A stretch of DNA of 64,000 nt from Listeria rocourtiae FSL F6-920 (GCF_000525975.1 NZ_AODK01000004.1:44247-108246); one strand, 5' to 3'. Shown: positions 46,223-56,146, numbered from the stretch's first letter. Program-made: numbers and translations. Notes: generated by a model from the letters alone, not told the origin.

Positions 46223-47630
46223 TTATTTACTTAATTCGCTAACAGTCGGCACAATCACCCTGTCAGCTTCAACTTCGGATTTCACTTTATCAGCAAGGGC
46301 AATATATCGCTCTTTACTCCAATACATAGCATCTGTCGTAATCTCGCTCTCGGGTATCAGTTTGTGCGTCAAGAATGTAATGGTACCACCGATTGCAATG
46401 GCTTCATTTACCGCCTTGATAGCATTATCCGCTGTGACGCTAGGTGTTAGATTGAATGCCTTAGCTAAATAATTATCGCGCTGACTTTCTAGGTCAATAC
46501 CATTAATTAGTGAGCGCCCCCATGTGAAATTAAGCTCTTCCAGTGCCGAAAGTACAATATCGCTATATTTCCCTTGCGGATAAGCTGTAATATCCGCCGC
46601 ACGCTCAAAGCCATTTGCAATTAACCAATCGTAGCAATTGCCCAATTCCGCTTTCACCTGGTCTTTGGTTAATGCCGAAAGGTCTGGATGTGTTTCTGTG
46701 TGGTTGAATATATCCCAGCGTAAGTTGTAAAGCTCTGTAAATTGTGTTTTAGTCATGTATCCGATTGCGCTTAACTTGTTTTTAATAAGCCCTATGTTGC
46801 CACGTAAATTACGGCTTTTTAGTATAGGGTAATGGTCATCATATTGTGAAATCCAACCATCATCCATCGTGAAAAGGACGTTTGCACTGTTAGCTTTAAC
46901 ACTTGAAATACTGTCAAAGCTAACCTCTGCTGTTATACCACTGACAGGCTCCACACGAACCTGCATGGCTAACATAGGCGCATCGAAATCAAAGCCCGCA
47001 CTTTTTGTCATACCTTCTAGCGAGAATGCGACTTTGTTCCACCCTTTTTTCAGATCAGACTGCAAAATATTTTTCGAGGCGTTGACCGTTAGTGCTGTTG
47101 TGTTAGAAATGTATATAACCAGCTTACTCACCGCCGTTATATCAGGAACATAAAACAATACTTCTAACCCAGTCTTATCTTTCAAATCGACATTAATCGT
47201 TGCATTACGCATGAAGGCAATCACCTTATCAGCAACTAATTTTATAGATTGGGTATCAGCTGTGTTCACTGTATCCGCTACACGTGACGTCCCTGCACCT
47301 GATTGCAATTGCCAACTCGTCAAGTTCGTAAATGAGTCGACGTTTTCAATAACCCTCTTAATCTCAGGCAATTGAACAGAAACATCTACATCCGTTTTAA
47401 TAGAACTATCGACTTTGGACGTTACCGTGAGTGTTACGTCTCCTCCGGCAATAGCTTTTATATTTCCTAGGCTATCAACCTCTATAATATTGCTATTAGT
47501 CTCATAAATAACGCTATCGTCAGCGTCATCAGGTGAAGTAGCAATATTGATTTTAGCCCTGCCTTGAAGCTTCAACGCTGATAGTTCCGTTTGATTGGTC
47601 ACTGTGACGCTGACCGGCTTGGGCTTAGGG
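46223..47630 (-). CDS. Ig-like + NodB polysaccharide deacetylase extension of the major tail protein (candidate +1 recoding product)
   Basis: This frame opens inside the major tail gene and continues PKPKPVSVTVTNQTELSALK... It has no Shine-Dalgarno; the first possible start is a GTG at 47602. Predicted parts are a Big_2-like Ig domain (ATSPDDADDSVIYETNSNIIEVDSLGNIKAIAGG), a beta-sandwich/CBM-like segment, then a NodB domain with the complete metal/catalytic set. These are TMDDG (D-D), HTETHP (both metal His), YPQGKYSD, and FLTHKL for the catalytic His. If made by +1 shifting at CCC-TAA (47630-47625), the long tail protein would be 616 residues. It would display a glycan deacetylase on the tail tube, possibly acting on wall polysaccharide. 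It could instead be a separate, poorly initiated 459-residue protein. Confidence 0.8.
47597..47630 (-). promoter_or_regulatory. Candidate +1 programmed frameshift site (CCC-TAA) with downstream stem-loop
   Basis: The 0-frame reads GCG CCC TAA. A Pro-tRNA on CCC can re-pair with CCU after slipping +1, with AAG as the next codon, entering the 46223 frame. After 9 nt comes GGTCA (47615-47611) that can pair with TGACC (47601-47597). The arrangement resembles the CCC-stop +1 sites reported for Listeria phage PSA structural genes, as I recall that work. Confidence 0.7.
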
Positions 47631-48074
47631 CGCAGCTACCTCTTCTGGCGTTTCGTCAAAACTAATTTTTACACTGAATTCGCCTTTTGTTTCTGCGGCG
47701 CCACCAAATGGTATAATTTCAGAAGCTGTCGCAATACCCTGAGCTGTCACCCCATCGACTTGTTTCACTTTGAAATATAGCTTTCTATTATCTCCAGTTT
47801 TACGGAACATTCCTGCAATCAAATCTTGCGCTTTGTCCCCATATTTACGATGTCCGGAAACATCGTAACTTTCCGAAACACCAGTAACATCTTTCGTTTT
47901 TGAGCCTCCGCCGTCGTAATAGGCTGTTTCATCTACTTCTTCCTCTGAACTAGGTTTAATTTCTTGAATACCGCCAGCCAGTGGTAACCATTCCGCGCTT
48001 TCGATGCTTTCAACCAGTTCAGCTATTTCATACTCTGTCTTTGCATTTACTACAAAACCTGTTTGTGTTGGCAT
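47625..48074 (-). CDS. Major tail (tube) protein
   Basis: A 149-residue tube protein, MPTQTGFVVNAKTEYEIAEL, ending DETPEEVAAP at a TAA. Features such as ELVESIESAEWLPLAGGIQEIKPSSEEEVDETAYYDGGGSKTKDVTGVSESYDVSGHRKYGDKAQDLIAGM are typical of phi13/A118-type major tail proteins. ATG follows AGGAGGTAAATA. The last sense codon is CCC and the stop TAA, giving the shifty site described in the extension entry. A stem-loop follows 9 nt later. Confidence 0.92.
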   Translation of the reverse strand: MPTQTGFVVNAKTEYEIAELVESIESAEWLPLAGGIQEIKPSSEEEVDETAYYDGGGSKTKDVTGVSESYDVSGHRKYGDKAQDLIAGMFRKTGDNRKLYFKVKQVDGVTAQGIATASEIIPFGGAAETKGEFSVKISFDETPEEVAAP

Positions 48075-48093
48075 AATTATTTACCTCCTAAAA

Positions 48094-48484
48094 TTAATAA
48101 ACTGTAATGGTTGCTTGAATAATCAAGCGAAAGAAAAAGAACCCTTTTTCGTCTTCTCCGACAAAAAAAAGATTCATTCGTTGTTTTAATACCATCAAAA
48201 TCATATGAGCTATTTCCGCTAGGTAAGTGCTTCGCGGCTTCTAGATGAAGCGAAATAGCATTTAATGAATCGATTGCTTTTTTCTGGTCCTTGGTCTTAA
48301 TACTGAACTCATAGTTTAGCGCTTTTTGCTCTGTGCCATCGTAATATGACTTAATAGTCTTACCACCAGCGATAGAGTTAAGCGCGATGGAATCTTCAAC
48401 GTCCAAAGCGCCAGCCCGTATCGGATAAGCTAATTTGAGCGTATCAACTTCATTCATAAGCATGTCTTGAAAATCTAAACTCAT
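48094..48484 (-). CDS. Minor capsid / tail terminator-like protein (frame broken)
   Basis: A protein of about 129 residues beginning MSLDFQDMLMNEVDTLKLAY; matches the Minor_capsid_3/tail-completion family seen before major tail genes (A118 gp11 position). A run of 8 at 48163-48170 disrupts the end; with 7 the sequence continues NESFFVGEDEKGFFFFRLII to a TAA at 48094. It overlaps the previous gene by 4 bases. Confidence 0.78.
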
Positions 48485-48811
48485 AATCCGCATCCTTTCT
48501 TAAATGCTGTCAGCCAATCACTCATAAACATAGTTTTTGCTTCTAAGTCCCATCTAGGACCTGTTCCTGGCGTTGTATAATTCGAAAATTGATTATAGAA
48601 TAGGCGTTTCGCATAGGGTGTCTTCCAAATTAATGTGCTTCCGTCAGCGGCAACAGCTCCTACTTGCCTTAACAAGTAACTATCCGCGGGTATAAACTGA
48701 TTCATATCAGCTAAAGCCTGATTGGCTAATGCGTATTTTCCTTTTTCTAAGTTTTTCTTGCCGAGCTTTTTTTTTAACCCCATCTAGATTAATGTTAACT
48801 TTAACGCCCAT
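48481..48811 (-). CDS. Minor capsid / head-tail joining protein (Minor_capsid_2-like; frame broken)
   Basis: A protein of about 109 residues, MGVKVNINLDGVKKKLGKKN...ALANQALADMNQFIPADSYLLRQVGAVAADGSTLIWKTPYAKRLFYNQFSNYTTPGTGPRWDLEAK. The W-x-TPYA-x-x-x-Y and GTGPRW segments are typical of Minor_capsid_2. The 9-base run at 48767-48775 should be 8. Its ATG overlaps the upstream TAA. Confidence 0.8.
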
Positions 48812-49158
48812 TAGATCACCTTCAATTCATAGGACCATGTTTCTGCACGATAAGGGTGCGAAAAACTAGAAGCACTCTGTAAAATCGCCTCTTTCTCGTC
48901 ATATGTTATCTTAGAGCGTTCTATAAACGCCGGGAATGGCGTCGTATGATCCGCATAACAATAGATAGTTGCATTTGCCATAATTTTTGTTTCGCTTGCG
49001 TCTCGGCTAAAAGCTAGCGTTCTGTCAATCCGCACATACTTAACTAGCACTGGAGCTTTATATGTCGCTTTGCCGTAACGGTCCTCATCTATAAATTCTT
49101 CGTAAACAAACGTATCAACAAGCATGTTTTTAGGAATTTTAGGCAGTCGCATCAACAA
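48811..49158 (-). CDS. Minor capsid / head closure protein (Minor_capsid_1-like)
   Basis: A 115-residue protein (or 113 from MRLPKIPKNMLVDTFVYEEF). Beta-rich, with VRIDRTLAFSRDASETKIMANATIYCYADHTTPFPAFIERSKITYDEKEAILQ, typical of the Minor_capsid_1 stopper family. Overlaps neighbours at both ends. Confidence 0.78.
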   Translation of the reverse strand: MLMRLPKIPKNMLVDTFVYEEFIDEDRYGKATYKAPVLVKYVRIDRTLAFSRDASETKIMANATIYCYADHTTPFPAFIERSKITYDEKEAILQSASSFSHPYRAETWSYELKVI

Positions 49159-49550
49159 ACACCTCGACTTAACAGCCCTGTACCTTCAAGATAAATGTAA
49201 ATATCATCAGAAATTATAGACTTACTTTCATTCTTGCCGGCTGCATTAAATTTAGACGTATTCGAGATTGATGTGCTACCTATAGCGACATTTTGAGGCG
49301 AATTATTAAGGCTTTCTGTTGTCAGCTCACCCGTTTCTAAGAAGTATTCAATTTGGCAGCCTAGGGCCTTCTTGAACGCTTCTTTGCGGTAAGGGTAGTC
49401 GCTTTCAAGCTCTTCAAACACGTAGAAACGGCGAGTCGTGTTGTCCAGAACGGCGCTCGCCTTGGATAAAAGTTTGTCAAAATGATCTTGGTCCTCTATT
49501 CGCTCAAAACCTTGAGCGTTGTATTCGCTCAACGTAAGATAACTCTCCAC
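49152..49550 (-). CDS. Head-tail connector (adaptor) protein
   Basis: A 132-residue helical protein starting at GTG 49550 (MESYLTLSEYNAQGFERIED) after AAGGAGGGG. It has the gp6/gp15-like adaptor pattern: LLSKASAVLDNTTRRFY, then YPYRKEAFKKALGCQIEYFLETGE. Position 8 in the A118 head gene order. The C-terminus (SDDIYIYLEGTGLLSRGVC) is typical of the family. Confidence 0.78.
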   Translation of the reverse strand: MESYLTLSEYNAQGFERIEDQDHFDKLLSKASAVLDNTTRRFYVFEELESDYPYRKEAFKKALGCQIEYFLETGELTTESLNNSPQNVAIGSTSISNTSKFNAAGKNESKSIISDDIYIYLEGTGLLSRGVC

Positions 49551-49551
49551 G

Positions 49552-49705
49552 TTACCCCTCCTTATCTAAATAAGAGATTAAAGTTGCTTTATTGTCATTT
49601 GTTTTATAATCGATTCCCATGTCGTCCAGTAGTAACTTAATTTCTGGAACAGTAAGGCTATTGTAGTCTACTGTCGCCGCACGAGATTGCGGCGGTGCTA
49701 CTCCC
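49552..49705 (-). CDS. HeH/LEM-like C-terminal extension of the major capsid protein (candidate -1 recoding product)
   Basis: About 50 codons in the -1 frame relative to the capsid gene: GVAPPQSRAATVDYNSLTVP followed by EIKLLLDDMGIDYKTNDNKATLISYLDKEG, a HeH/LEM-type helix-extended-helix pattern. No ATG, GTG or TTG exists in this frame between the upstream in-frame stop and the domain; the only Met is inside it. Expression therefore needs a -1 shift on the G5 tract at 49703-49707, just before the capsid TAG, or the tract is really 6 G. Confidence 0.6.
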
Positions 49706-50690
49706 CCGAGCCACCTGATTGTTCAGTTAGTGCGTGATTAATCCCGATAATGCCGATTTGCTTATCTTCGTAAACTTTTTCCCAGTTAGTGGCTTTAGCA
49801 AGGTCTTTGTTTGTTGGAGTAATCTCTCCCGCTTCACGATCAGCGTTTGTAAATTTAACGCCGTAAGGGTGCATCGTGAATGCTCGACGAGTAAACACTT
49901 GATCGTTGCCTTTGGCAGAATCGCGTGCTGTTTCATACGTTGTTAGTTTCGCTGGATTACCTGTGTTACGACCAATGGAGCCTGTAGCGAATAGATAAGA
50001 CGTGTAAACAGAGTCTTTAACCGGAACACCGTCATCTTGAACAACGCGGTATCCTAAATACGTTGGAATATTGACCTCACCGCGTGCGTTAGGAATAAAC
50101 GCAATTAGATTCTGTTTCTGTAATTCAGTATAAACAGCAGAGTGCATAACGATTAAACTTAGTCTATCTGCTGAATCGCCTAGCAACTGCTTTGCATCAA
50201 GCACTAGATTTCCCGAGATTGCCGACGTTGGTTTATCAAGAAGGTGCGTGCTTGCCAATGCGCCGTTATTTGCAAACAATCCATTTAACACAGAGATTAG
50301 GACCGTTTGCTCTCTACGCATCCACCATGAGGCGATTTTTCCCATCAAAGCACCCATAGGATCGTCACCTGAGATAACAGCCGCTAATTCGTTGACAGAC
50401 CATCCACGGCCACGATACATTACCGCAGAAATATCGGCACCTGCAATGATTTTACCTGTGCCTAGCGCTTTGTCCCCGTCACCGAGTGTCTCGTCTTCAC
50501 CGTCTAAATCATTCCAGAATGGCATATTGACAAGCAACCCGCCCGCTGTGATATTTTGTGATACGGATTGATCCGCAACAGCGACACCCGATTGGATGAT
50601 AGCCGATTTTTCTTCTGTAAAGTTGTTCATATACGTATTGAACACTTCTGGCGTTACAACATCTAATAAACGCGTAATTTCATTTGCCAT
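49698..50690 (-). CDS. Major capsid protein
   Basis: A 330-residue coat protein beginning MANEITRLLDVVTPEVFNTY. HK97-like/gpQ-type features include GLLVNMPFWNDLDGEDETLGD, DISAVMYRGRGWSVNELAAVISGDDPM and LSLIVMHSAVYTELQKQNLI, plus the C-terminal YGVKFTNADREAGEITPTNKDLAKATNW. It ends SGGSGE before TAG, where a G5 tract creates a possible frameshift. It follows the scaffold gene with a one-base overlap. Confidence 0.92.
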   Translation of the reverse strand: MANEITRLLDVVTPEVFNTYMNNFTEEKSAIIQSGVAVADQSVSQNITAGGLLVNMPFWNDLDGEDETLGDGDKALGTGKIIAGADISAVMYRGRGWSVNELAAVISGDDPMGALMGKIASWWMRREQTVLISVLNGLFANNGALASTHLLDKPTSAISGNLVLDAKQLLGDSADRLSLIVMHSAVYTELQKQNLIAFIPNARGEVNIPTYLGYRVVQDDGVPVKDSVYTSYLFATGSIGRNTGNPAKLTTYETARDSAKGNDQVFTRRAFTMHPYGVKFTNADREAGEITPTNKDLAKATNWEKVYEDKQIGIIGINHALTEQSGGSGE

Positions 50691-51286
50691 TATTTATTCT
50701 CTCCTTTATCCGTCAAAAATTTAGTTAGATTAAATTTTTCACTTTTCATTTGTTGGCCTAACGGACCTTCTTTAACAACTGTTTGCCCCGGATTTCCTCC
50801 CGTAACAATCTGTAGGGTTGTCGCTTTCTCGCTTTCACCAAACAGATAGGATTCATTTTCCTGTAAAGCTTTCAGCTGTTCGTCTAGCCCATTAACACCT
50901 TTTTCCGTTACCTCTAAGCCATCTAAATCCAACAAAGCCTTTGCCGCTTTGATATTTTTAGCTCCGCTTTTAGTCAGCGCTAAATCAATTGCAGCATTTT
51001 TTTTTGGTCTCTGCGAGTTGGACCTCCGAATCAGCTTTTAACGTATCGTAATCCCCTTGCCACTTTTCTAGTTGTTGTTTTAATTCTTCGCTTGTACCCG
51101 AGTCTTTTTTTCAACGTTTTCAATATCTGAATCTCGTTGTGAAAGTTGCTCCTTAAAGCTATCTCTTTCAACTTCCAATTCAGTTACTTTCTGCTTTTCG
51201 GCAGTGAGGCTTTTACCGTGTTCAGACATTACTTTATCAATCGTTTCTTTGTCCAAGCCTAAACTTTCTAAAAAATCACGTTTCAT
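50690..51286 (-). CDS. Phage capsid scaffolding protein (two frame breaks)
   Basis: Assembles the procapsid and is later removed. The pieces are MKRDFLESLGLDKETIDKVM plus a coiled coil (VTELEVERDSFKEQLSQRDSDIENVEK), a middle segment readable as DSGTSEELKQQLEKWQGDYD, and a C-terminal LALTKSGAKNIKAAKALLDLDGLEV. They are in three frames, separated by runs at 51105-51111 (7 seen, needs 5 or 8) and 50997-51005 (9 seen, needs 8). The joined protein is about 197 residues, normal for the phage GP20/scaffold family. Confidence 0.83.
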
Positions 51287-51377
51287 ATTATTTCCTCCTA
51301 CGATTTTTTACGTGGTACGACCACGAGGGCCGTCTTTTTACGACATCCGAGCAGGTCGAGACAAAATAAATAAGCCC

Positions 51378-52523
51378 TTAGGACTTGTTTTTCGTTAATA
51401 ATTCTTTTGGTGTAACGACTTTCTCGCGTTTGTAGTTCCGTTTAAGATGACTTGCGTTTGATTCGTTTAAAAGGTCCCTCATCTGCGCTTGTTGACTGCT
51501 TAATAGCCGCTTGAAATGATCTAATTTGTCTGAACCTAGCTCTTGCGTGATAATGATATTTTTCTTCGTGGCCCTAATGCGTCTTTCTAGCGTTCGTTGC
51601 ATCTGGCGGTATTTATAGCGCTCATCCATGTCTTCGGTGTCATACACGGGTTGGTTGTTTGTATTTACACCCGGTACAAACGGTATAATACGATGCCGAC
51701 AATTGATTCCCAAGGTTCCGCCCGGTTTGCCATAGCCGAATTCATAAATAGAGGGATAGCCCGATTCGTTTTTACCGAATGGGCGCATGTCTAATACAAG
51801 CCCTTGGCATCCAGCACATCTTGGCGCCGCATCATAAATAGATGTCATCAGTACGGTATATACGTCGTATTCTCCCATTCTGGATGTACTCAGTTCATTA
51901 TAGGTGTTATTTACTGTTGAACGAATCACCGTGTCAACATAGCGTTCTAAGGACCACGTATGCCCGCCCTTGTCTACAAACCCGCTATCGATACCTTTAT
52001 TGACCCAGCGTAATATCGTCTCCTCTAACGCCTTGTCCAGCGTTTTTACGCCACTAATAACTTTAGCAGTTGTTTCATTGATGATTCGTTGGTACATCTG
52101 AGCTACTAAGCTAGTACCGTAATTCGTTGTGATGAGGGTTTGGTTCACTAAGTTATCAAGTTCCAAAAACACTTGCCCTACATGGGCACTTAAGATGACA
52201 TCTAAATCGTTTGGGAGAGGTTTAGGGTCAAATACTTTCTTTAAATGGCTGTCAACATCTTTTATCGCTGAATAACCAGCATCTGAAACTATCCTTTTTA
52301 TCTCTTCCGATGATCGGCCAGACACAATAGAAAGCTCCTTGATAATGTTGTTGTTTATCATATTTAGTTGTGCCAGCGTTTCTATTTGCCATTCTAAGAG
52401 TGTTGCATTACCGCTCGCTTTTAAGCGTCGAGCGATTTGTTTAAAAATATCTATTTCTAGCGCTCTATACATGTCGACAACTTGACTTGTATAAAGGTCC
52501 AGTTGATGCGGCGTAATAGACAT
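51378..52523 (-). CDS. Phage minor capsid protein (Phage_min_cap2, head morphogenesis)
   Basis: A 381-residue protein, MSITPHQLDLYTSQVVDMYR, with long helices followed by the conserved C-terminal domain: TVIRSTVNNTYNELSTSRMGEYDVYTVLMTSIYDAAPRCAGCQGLVLDM, LGINCRHRIIPFVPG. The CxxC and NCRH elements are typical of the SPP1 gp7/Mu F-like head protein family. It lies between portal and scaffold genes. Confidence 0.87.
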   Translation of the reverse strand: MSITPHQLDLYTSQVVDMYRALEIDIFKQIARRLKASGNATLLEWQIETLAQLNMINNNIIKELSIVSGRSSEEIKRIVSDAGYSAIKDVDSHLKKVFDPKPLPNDLDVILSAHVGQVFLELDNLVNQTLITTNYGTSLVAQMYQRIINETTAKVISGVKTLDKALEETILRWVNKGIDSGFVDKGGHTWSLERYVDTVIRSTVNNTYNELSTSRMGEYDVYTVLMTSIYDAAPRCAGCQGLVLDMRPFGKNESGYPSIYEFGYGKPGGTLGINCRHRIIPFVPGVNTNNQPVYDTEDMDERYKYRQMQRTLERRIRATKKNIIITQELGSDKLDHFKRLLSSQQAQMRDLLNESNASHLKRNYKREKVVTPKELLTKNKS

Positions 52524-52528
52524 CTAAA

Positions 52529-54031
52529 TCACTCCTCACGACCTAATAAACTGACTTCCGCTAAAGCTTGTTGCTGATCTGGCGAAGCTTTTAATTGTTC
52601 CTCGATTATTCTTTCAAGCTCTGCTATAGCCTCTTTTTCTGTAACGCCATATTGCCTCATTATCGCGGTCCTTTTCGATAGCATTCCTAATGTTACGGCC
52701 TTGCCGTGATAATCTAACTTAGCTTCCTTGCTGGAGAAAACGCCATCGTCAAAGTCTACATTTATACCAAAATCCATTTCGCTATTGTAAAGCCCGTAGG
52801 CTGCCGCAAGCTCAAAAATTGTGATTACTAATTCTGTAAGGGCCTCACCAACAATCAATGTATTATCGGTCCGCGTTTGGTATGTCTCCGTGTTTTCTGA
52901 AATAACCTCAGTTGCTGTCTTGACTGATTTACCATCAAATGAGAACGTTCCAGAGCTAAAGCCGGTATTTAGTTCAATCACTCGTAAGATAAAATTAATG
53001 GATTCTATGAACTCTGATGCTCTAAGAGCGGGCGCAAATTCATCAATAAATGGTTCGTCACTACTCAATTTGTTATAGACGCCCGTTTTTTTGTCGAATC
53101 TCTGGATTGACTTACCTTCTGAGTTGTATCTCGTCTTAAAGAAATGGTCCGAGGCAATAATTCTTGTCTTCGCTTCTTCTATTTCCCACATAAATTCATC
53201 GTATTTGTCATTAATATCTTGCAATTGCCTTTTGGCATTATCGATAACGCCTAGGCCAAGGGGGCTTCCGTAATTTATGTTATTCTTTCCTGCGAGTTTG
53301 ATATAGATAAAAAGCGGTCGGGTAAATCCCTGGAGGGTTACAGACTCTTGTAGTTTTTTGTATTTATCCAGCGCTGATAACGGAACCTTAATACCGATTT
53401 CCATTTCCGTTTCGGACCTGTACAATTCATTTGAAATGACGTATGAGCCGTTTATCCATTCGTGGAATTCTAATAGTGTGTATGTGATTGTTTTCTTGTT
53501 CTCTGTCCGCTGGGTCTTTGTCGCGATTGCCGCTTCGCTAACGTCGTTTGTGTTTGACTCAAGCGGATAGAAACTATCTGCGGAACAATACGCTATTTTT
53601 ATGGTTTTAGAATTCTCATCATAATATGGCCTAAGGACCAAGCCGCTAATAGCATAGCCGCCTTCTAGTTCTTCGCCAAAGTTCTTTCTAAACTTAGATT
53701 TTTCTAATGTTTTTTGTAAAAAATCATTCGCTTTTTTATTATCAACTGATATTTTGCAGCCGTCGTTGAATACGAGCTTGGAAAGCTTTTTCGATACCAC
53801 TTTCGATACATTAATCGCATGATATTCTCGCTCCACGTCATCCCCATCAACGTTTTTATAACTGACATAAGTCTGTGGGTTTGCGTAAAACTTTTTTGTT
53901 CTGGAATATCCTATCTAACTCATTTTGCGGGATATTAATTTTTTGGGTGATCCGTTATATTCTCTAAAGACTCAACCATGCCTAACTTAGCACCACCTTT
54001 CCTAAACAAATTTTTTAATGTTTTCTAGCAA
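52529..54031 (-). CDS. Phage portal protein (three N-terminal frame breaks)
   Basis: Dodecameric portal through which DNA enters and leaves. The conserved body has VFNDGCKISVDNKKANDFLQ, GGYAISGLVLRPYYDE, NTGFSSGTFSFDGKSVKTATEVISENTETYQTRTDN (SPP1 gp6/PF05133-type). The N-terminus is reconstructed from a TTG at 54031 (SD GGGGGTG) as MLENIKNLFRKGGAKLGMVE...NKKFYANPQTYVSYKNVDGD, removing one base from each of three 6-base runs (54011-54016, 53939-53944, 53892-53897). Length is about 499 residues. The TTG abuts the terminase stop. Confidence 0.88.
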
Positions 54032-55328
54032 TCAAATCACCCCCAAATATGTTTTAGTAAAGTAGTTGACTCCGTAGCGCGCTTCATCTAATGCGTGATT
54101 GCTTTTATCAACAGGAATGCCATTATCATTTCGCACATACATCCCGATTTCCTTCACAAAATTGTAATGATCGTAAGGGGCCTCATGCTCATACAAAAAA
54201 AAACACACCTTTCGAAAGCGCATTTTGCATTCGCTCTATCCCGATTTCTATCTTTAATCCGTTGCTTGAAATCTTATCTCTGGTGTTGTTGTCCGCCTTA
54301 TCTGTATCAATTCCTAGTAAGTGTAATTCTTCTCGTAATGACTTACAGGCTGGATCTACAAAAAAGTAATTATAGTGCGGGAATTCCGCCCACTTCGTTC
54401 TACACCAGCCAACGAATTCTTTTATCTCTTTAGCGTAAATGGACATTGCTTTCACTAGGCCCGTGTCTGTACCGCTGTGATAGTAATTTGCCATACGGTA
54501 TAGATAATACTGCCCTTGATAAAAAGTAACTGCCCAGAAAGCGCAGGTAGTCGCGTCTCCTTGTCCTCCATCGGCAGTAAAAAACGTCTCAATAACAGCG
54601 CCTTTAAGATTCTTAGTTGAGTGCTTTTCTATGTCAAACATGGAGTAAATAACACCCTCGGGCATAACGCGTTGACCTAACCAATCGCGTTTGTAGAGGT
54701 AGTCGGACACTTTACATTGTTCTTCCCAATCCGCTAACCTAGAACCCGTTAAAATCGGGTTATCATGCGGCCGCCAATGCCTAAATCGATACTTGCCAGT
54801 TTTTATAAACGGCTCTAGCGTTTCTAAGTTAGCGTGATTTGGAGCTGGCGGGTTTTGTTCTGCTAAATGGTATCTGAACTTAGCAGCTAATGTTCTTCTG
54901 AATGATTCTTCAATAAAGGACTTATGCAGTAAATTAAACTCCAAAAAGGTTACAGTACCGAACGACACCCCTGTGATAGCGCCTACGGAGTTGGCTTTAC
55001 CTCCACCTTTGTAATAAATCTTCTTTTCGCCATTTGGCAAGTTAAGCCAAAGATGATCGCCGTGTCTATCGCTTCTTAATTCTCCGACATTTTTAAAGAT
55101 ATTAACTAACCCCATGCCCTCGCAATCCATGAACATTCTGTAAGCTTGTTCTTGATTGTATGCCGATATTAAATGATTCATATCAGGGCTAGCTGCATAA
55201 ATAATAGCCATTTTTTGCGCATCGGAGAATGTTTTCCCAGAACGGATTGTACCCTCATTCATTTCAAGCTCAATGCCCTGTAATGAGGAATAAATATTTT
55301 CTGTTTGCTTCTCACTCAGTAGCATCAT
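54032..55328 (-). CDS. terL: Terminase large subunit (frame broken near the C-terminus)
   Basis: DNA-packaging motor ATPase and nuclease. Walker-A-like GTIRSGKTFSDA, Walker B VTFLEFNLL, and nuclease acidic residues in FFTADGGQGDATTCAFWA and YYFFVDPACKSLREELHLLGID (PBSX/P22-type Terminase_3). A 9-base run at 54195-54203 splits it; with 8 the tail reads GVFFFLYEHEAPYDHYNFVK and KSNHALDEARYGVNYFTKTY. The KSNHALDEARY segment carries the final catalytic Asp. Length about 431. The start overlaps terS. Confidence 0.92.
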
Positions 55329-56106
55329 CAGCACCGCTTTCTATACCGATAATCTTATTACCAATCGCGATTAAATCGTTAACCTGTGCTTTTTCAGCAT
55401 CATTAATCGCAATCTTGCCAGCTCTATTTTCAAAGATAGCTGCTTCTGATTCGGCTTTGCTTACTTGGGCTTCAATTCTCCTATTGTTCAGTACAGATAT
55501 ATCTTTATAGCCACTGCGATCAAATAGGTCTTGTAAGAGGTCTGATTGAAGCCTTGCGTACTTCTCATATTCAACGTTACTAAGATAGTTCAAATAGAAG
55601 TTGCTCATTAAAGCCTCTACATACTTCATTTTCGCTTTTATTGCTCTGCGACTATTGTTATATTCAGTCATTTCATACTCTATCTCTTCACGCCTTGCCG
55701 CTGCCTCATTAGTTGTTTGGAACATCATACGTTCTAATTCATCGTCTAAGTTGTCGACGTGTTCAGCAAGAGGTACGTCTTTCAATCGCAAAGAGGCCAT
55801 TTCCGCATTCAATGCAGTTAATCCCTTTTTGGCCTCGTTGCTTTCAGCTAGCTTAACCCCGCAATCAAGTATGCGACTCCATAGGAGTTTATAAACCTTT
55901 TTCGCGTCATCTTGCATTCGTTGCGACACTGTTTTCATTTCTTCATCTATAAATTCGAGCACCTTAACATTCTTTAACAGTCTAGACGCTTGCGATTCTG
56001 CTGTCTTTTCGCTATATCCTGCGGTTTTCGCGGCTTCTGTAGCGTTAAAACCGTTTGACACATAAGCCAGTGCAAATACTCTATATTTCTTCTCCGTTTT
56101 AGTCAC
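55312..56106 (-). CDS. terS: Terminase small subunit
   Basis: A 264-residue DNA-recognition subunit. N-terminal Terminase_2 helix-turn-helix: KKYRVFALAYVSNGFNATEAAKTAGYSEKTAESQASRLLKNVKVLEFI. The rest is helical with coiled coils (NAEMASLRLKDVPLAEHVDNLDDEL...). A118-type phages package by headful from a pac site often within or near terS, but I could not identify pac. Confidence 0.9.
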   Translation of the reverse strand: MTKTEKKYRVFALAYVSNGFNATEAAKTAGYSEKTAESQASRLLKNVKVLEFIDEEMKTVSQRMQDDAKKVYKLLWSRILDCGVKLAESNEAKKGLTALNAEMASLRLKDVPLAEHVDNLDDELERMMFQTTNEAAARREEIEYEMTEYNNSRRAIKAKMKYVEALMSNFYLNYLSNVEYEKYARLQSDLLQDLFDRSGYKDISVLNNRRIEAQVSKAESEAAIFENRAGKIAINDAEKAQVNDLIAIGNKIIGIESGADDATE

Positions 56107-56146
56107 TACATATCACCACGCCTCCCTTTGTTAGAATAGATTTTAA

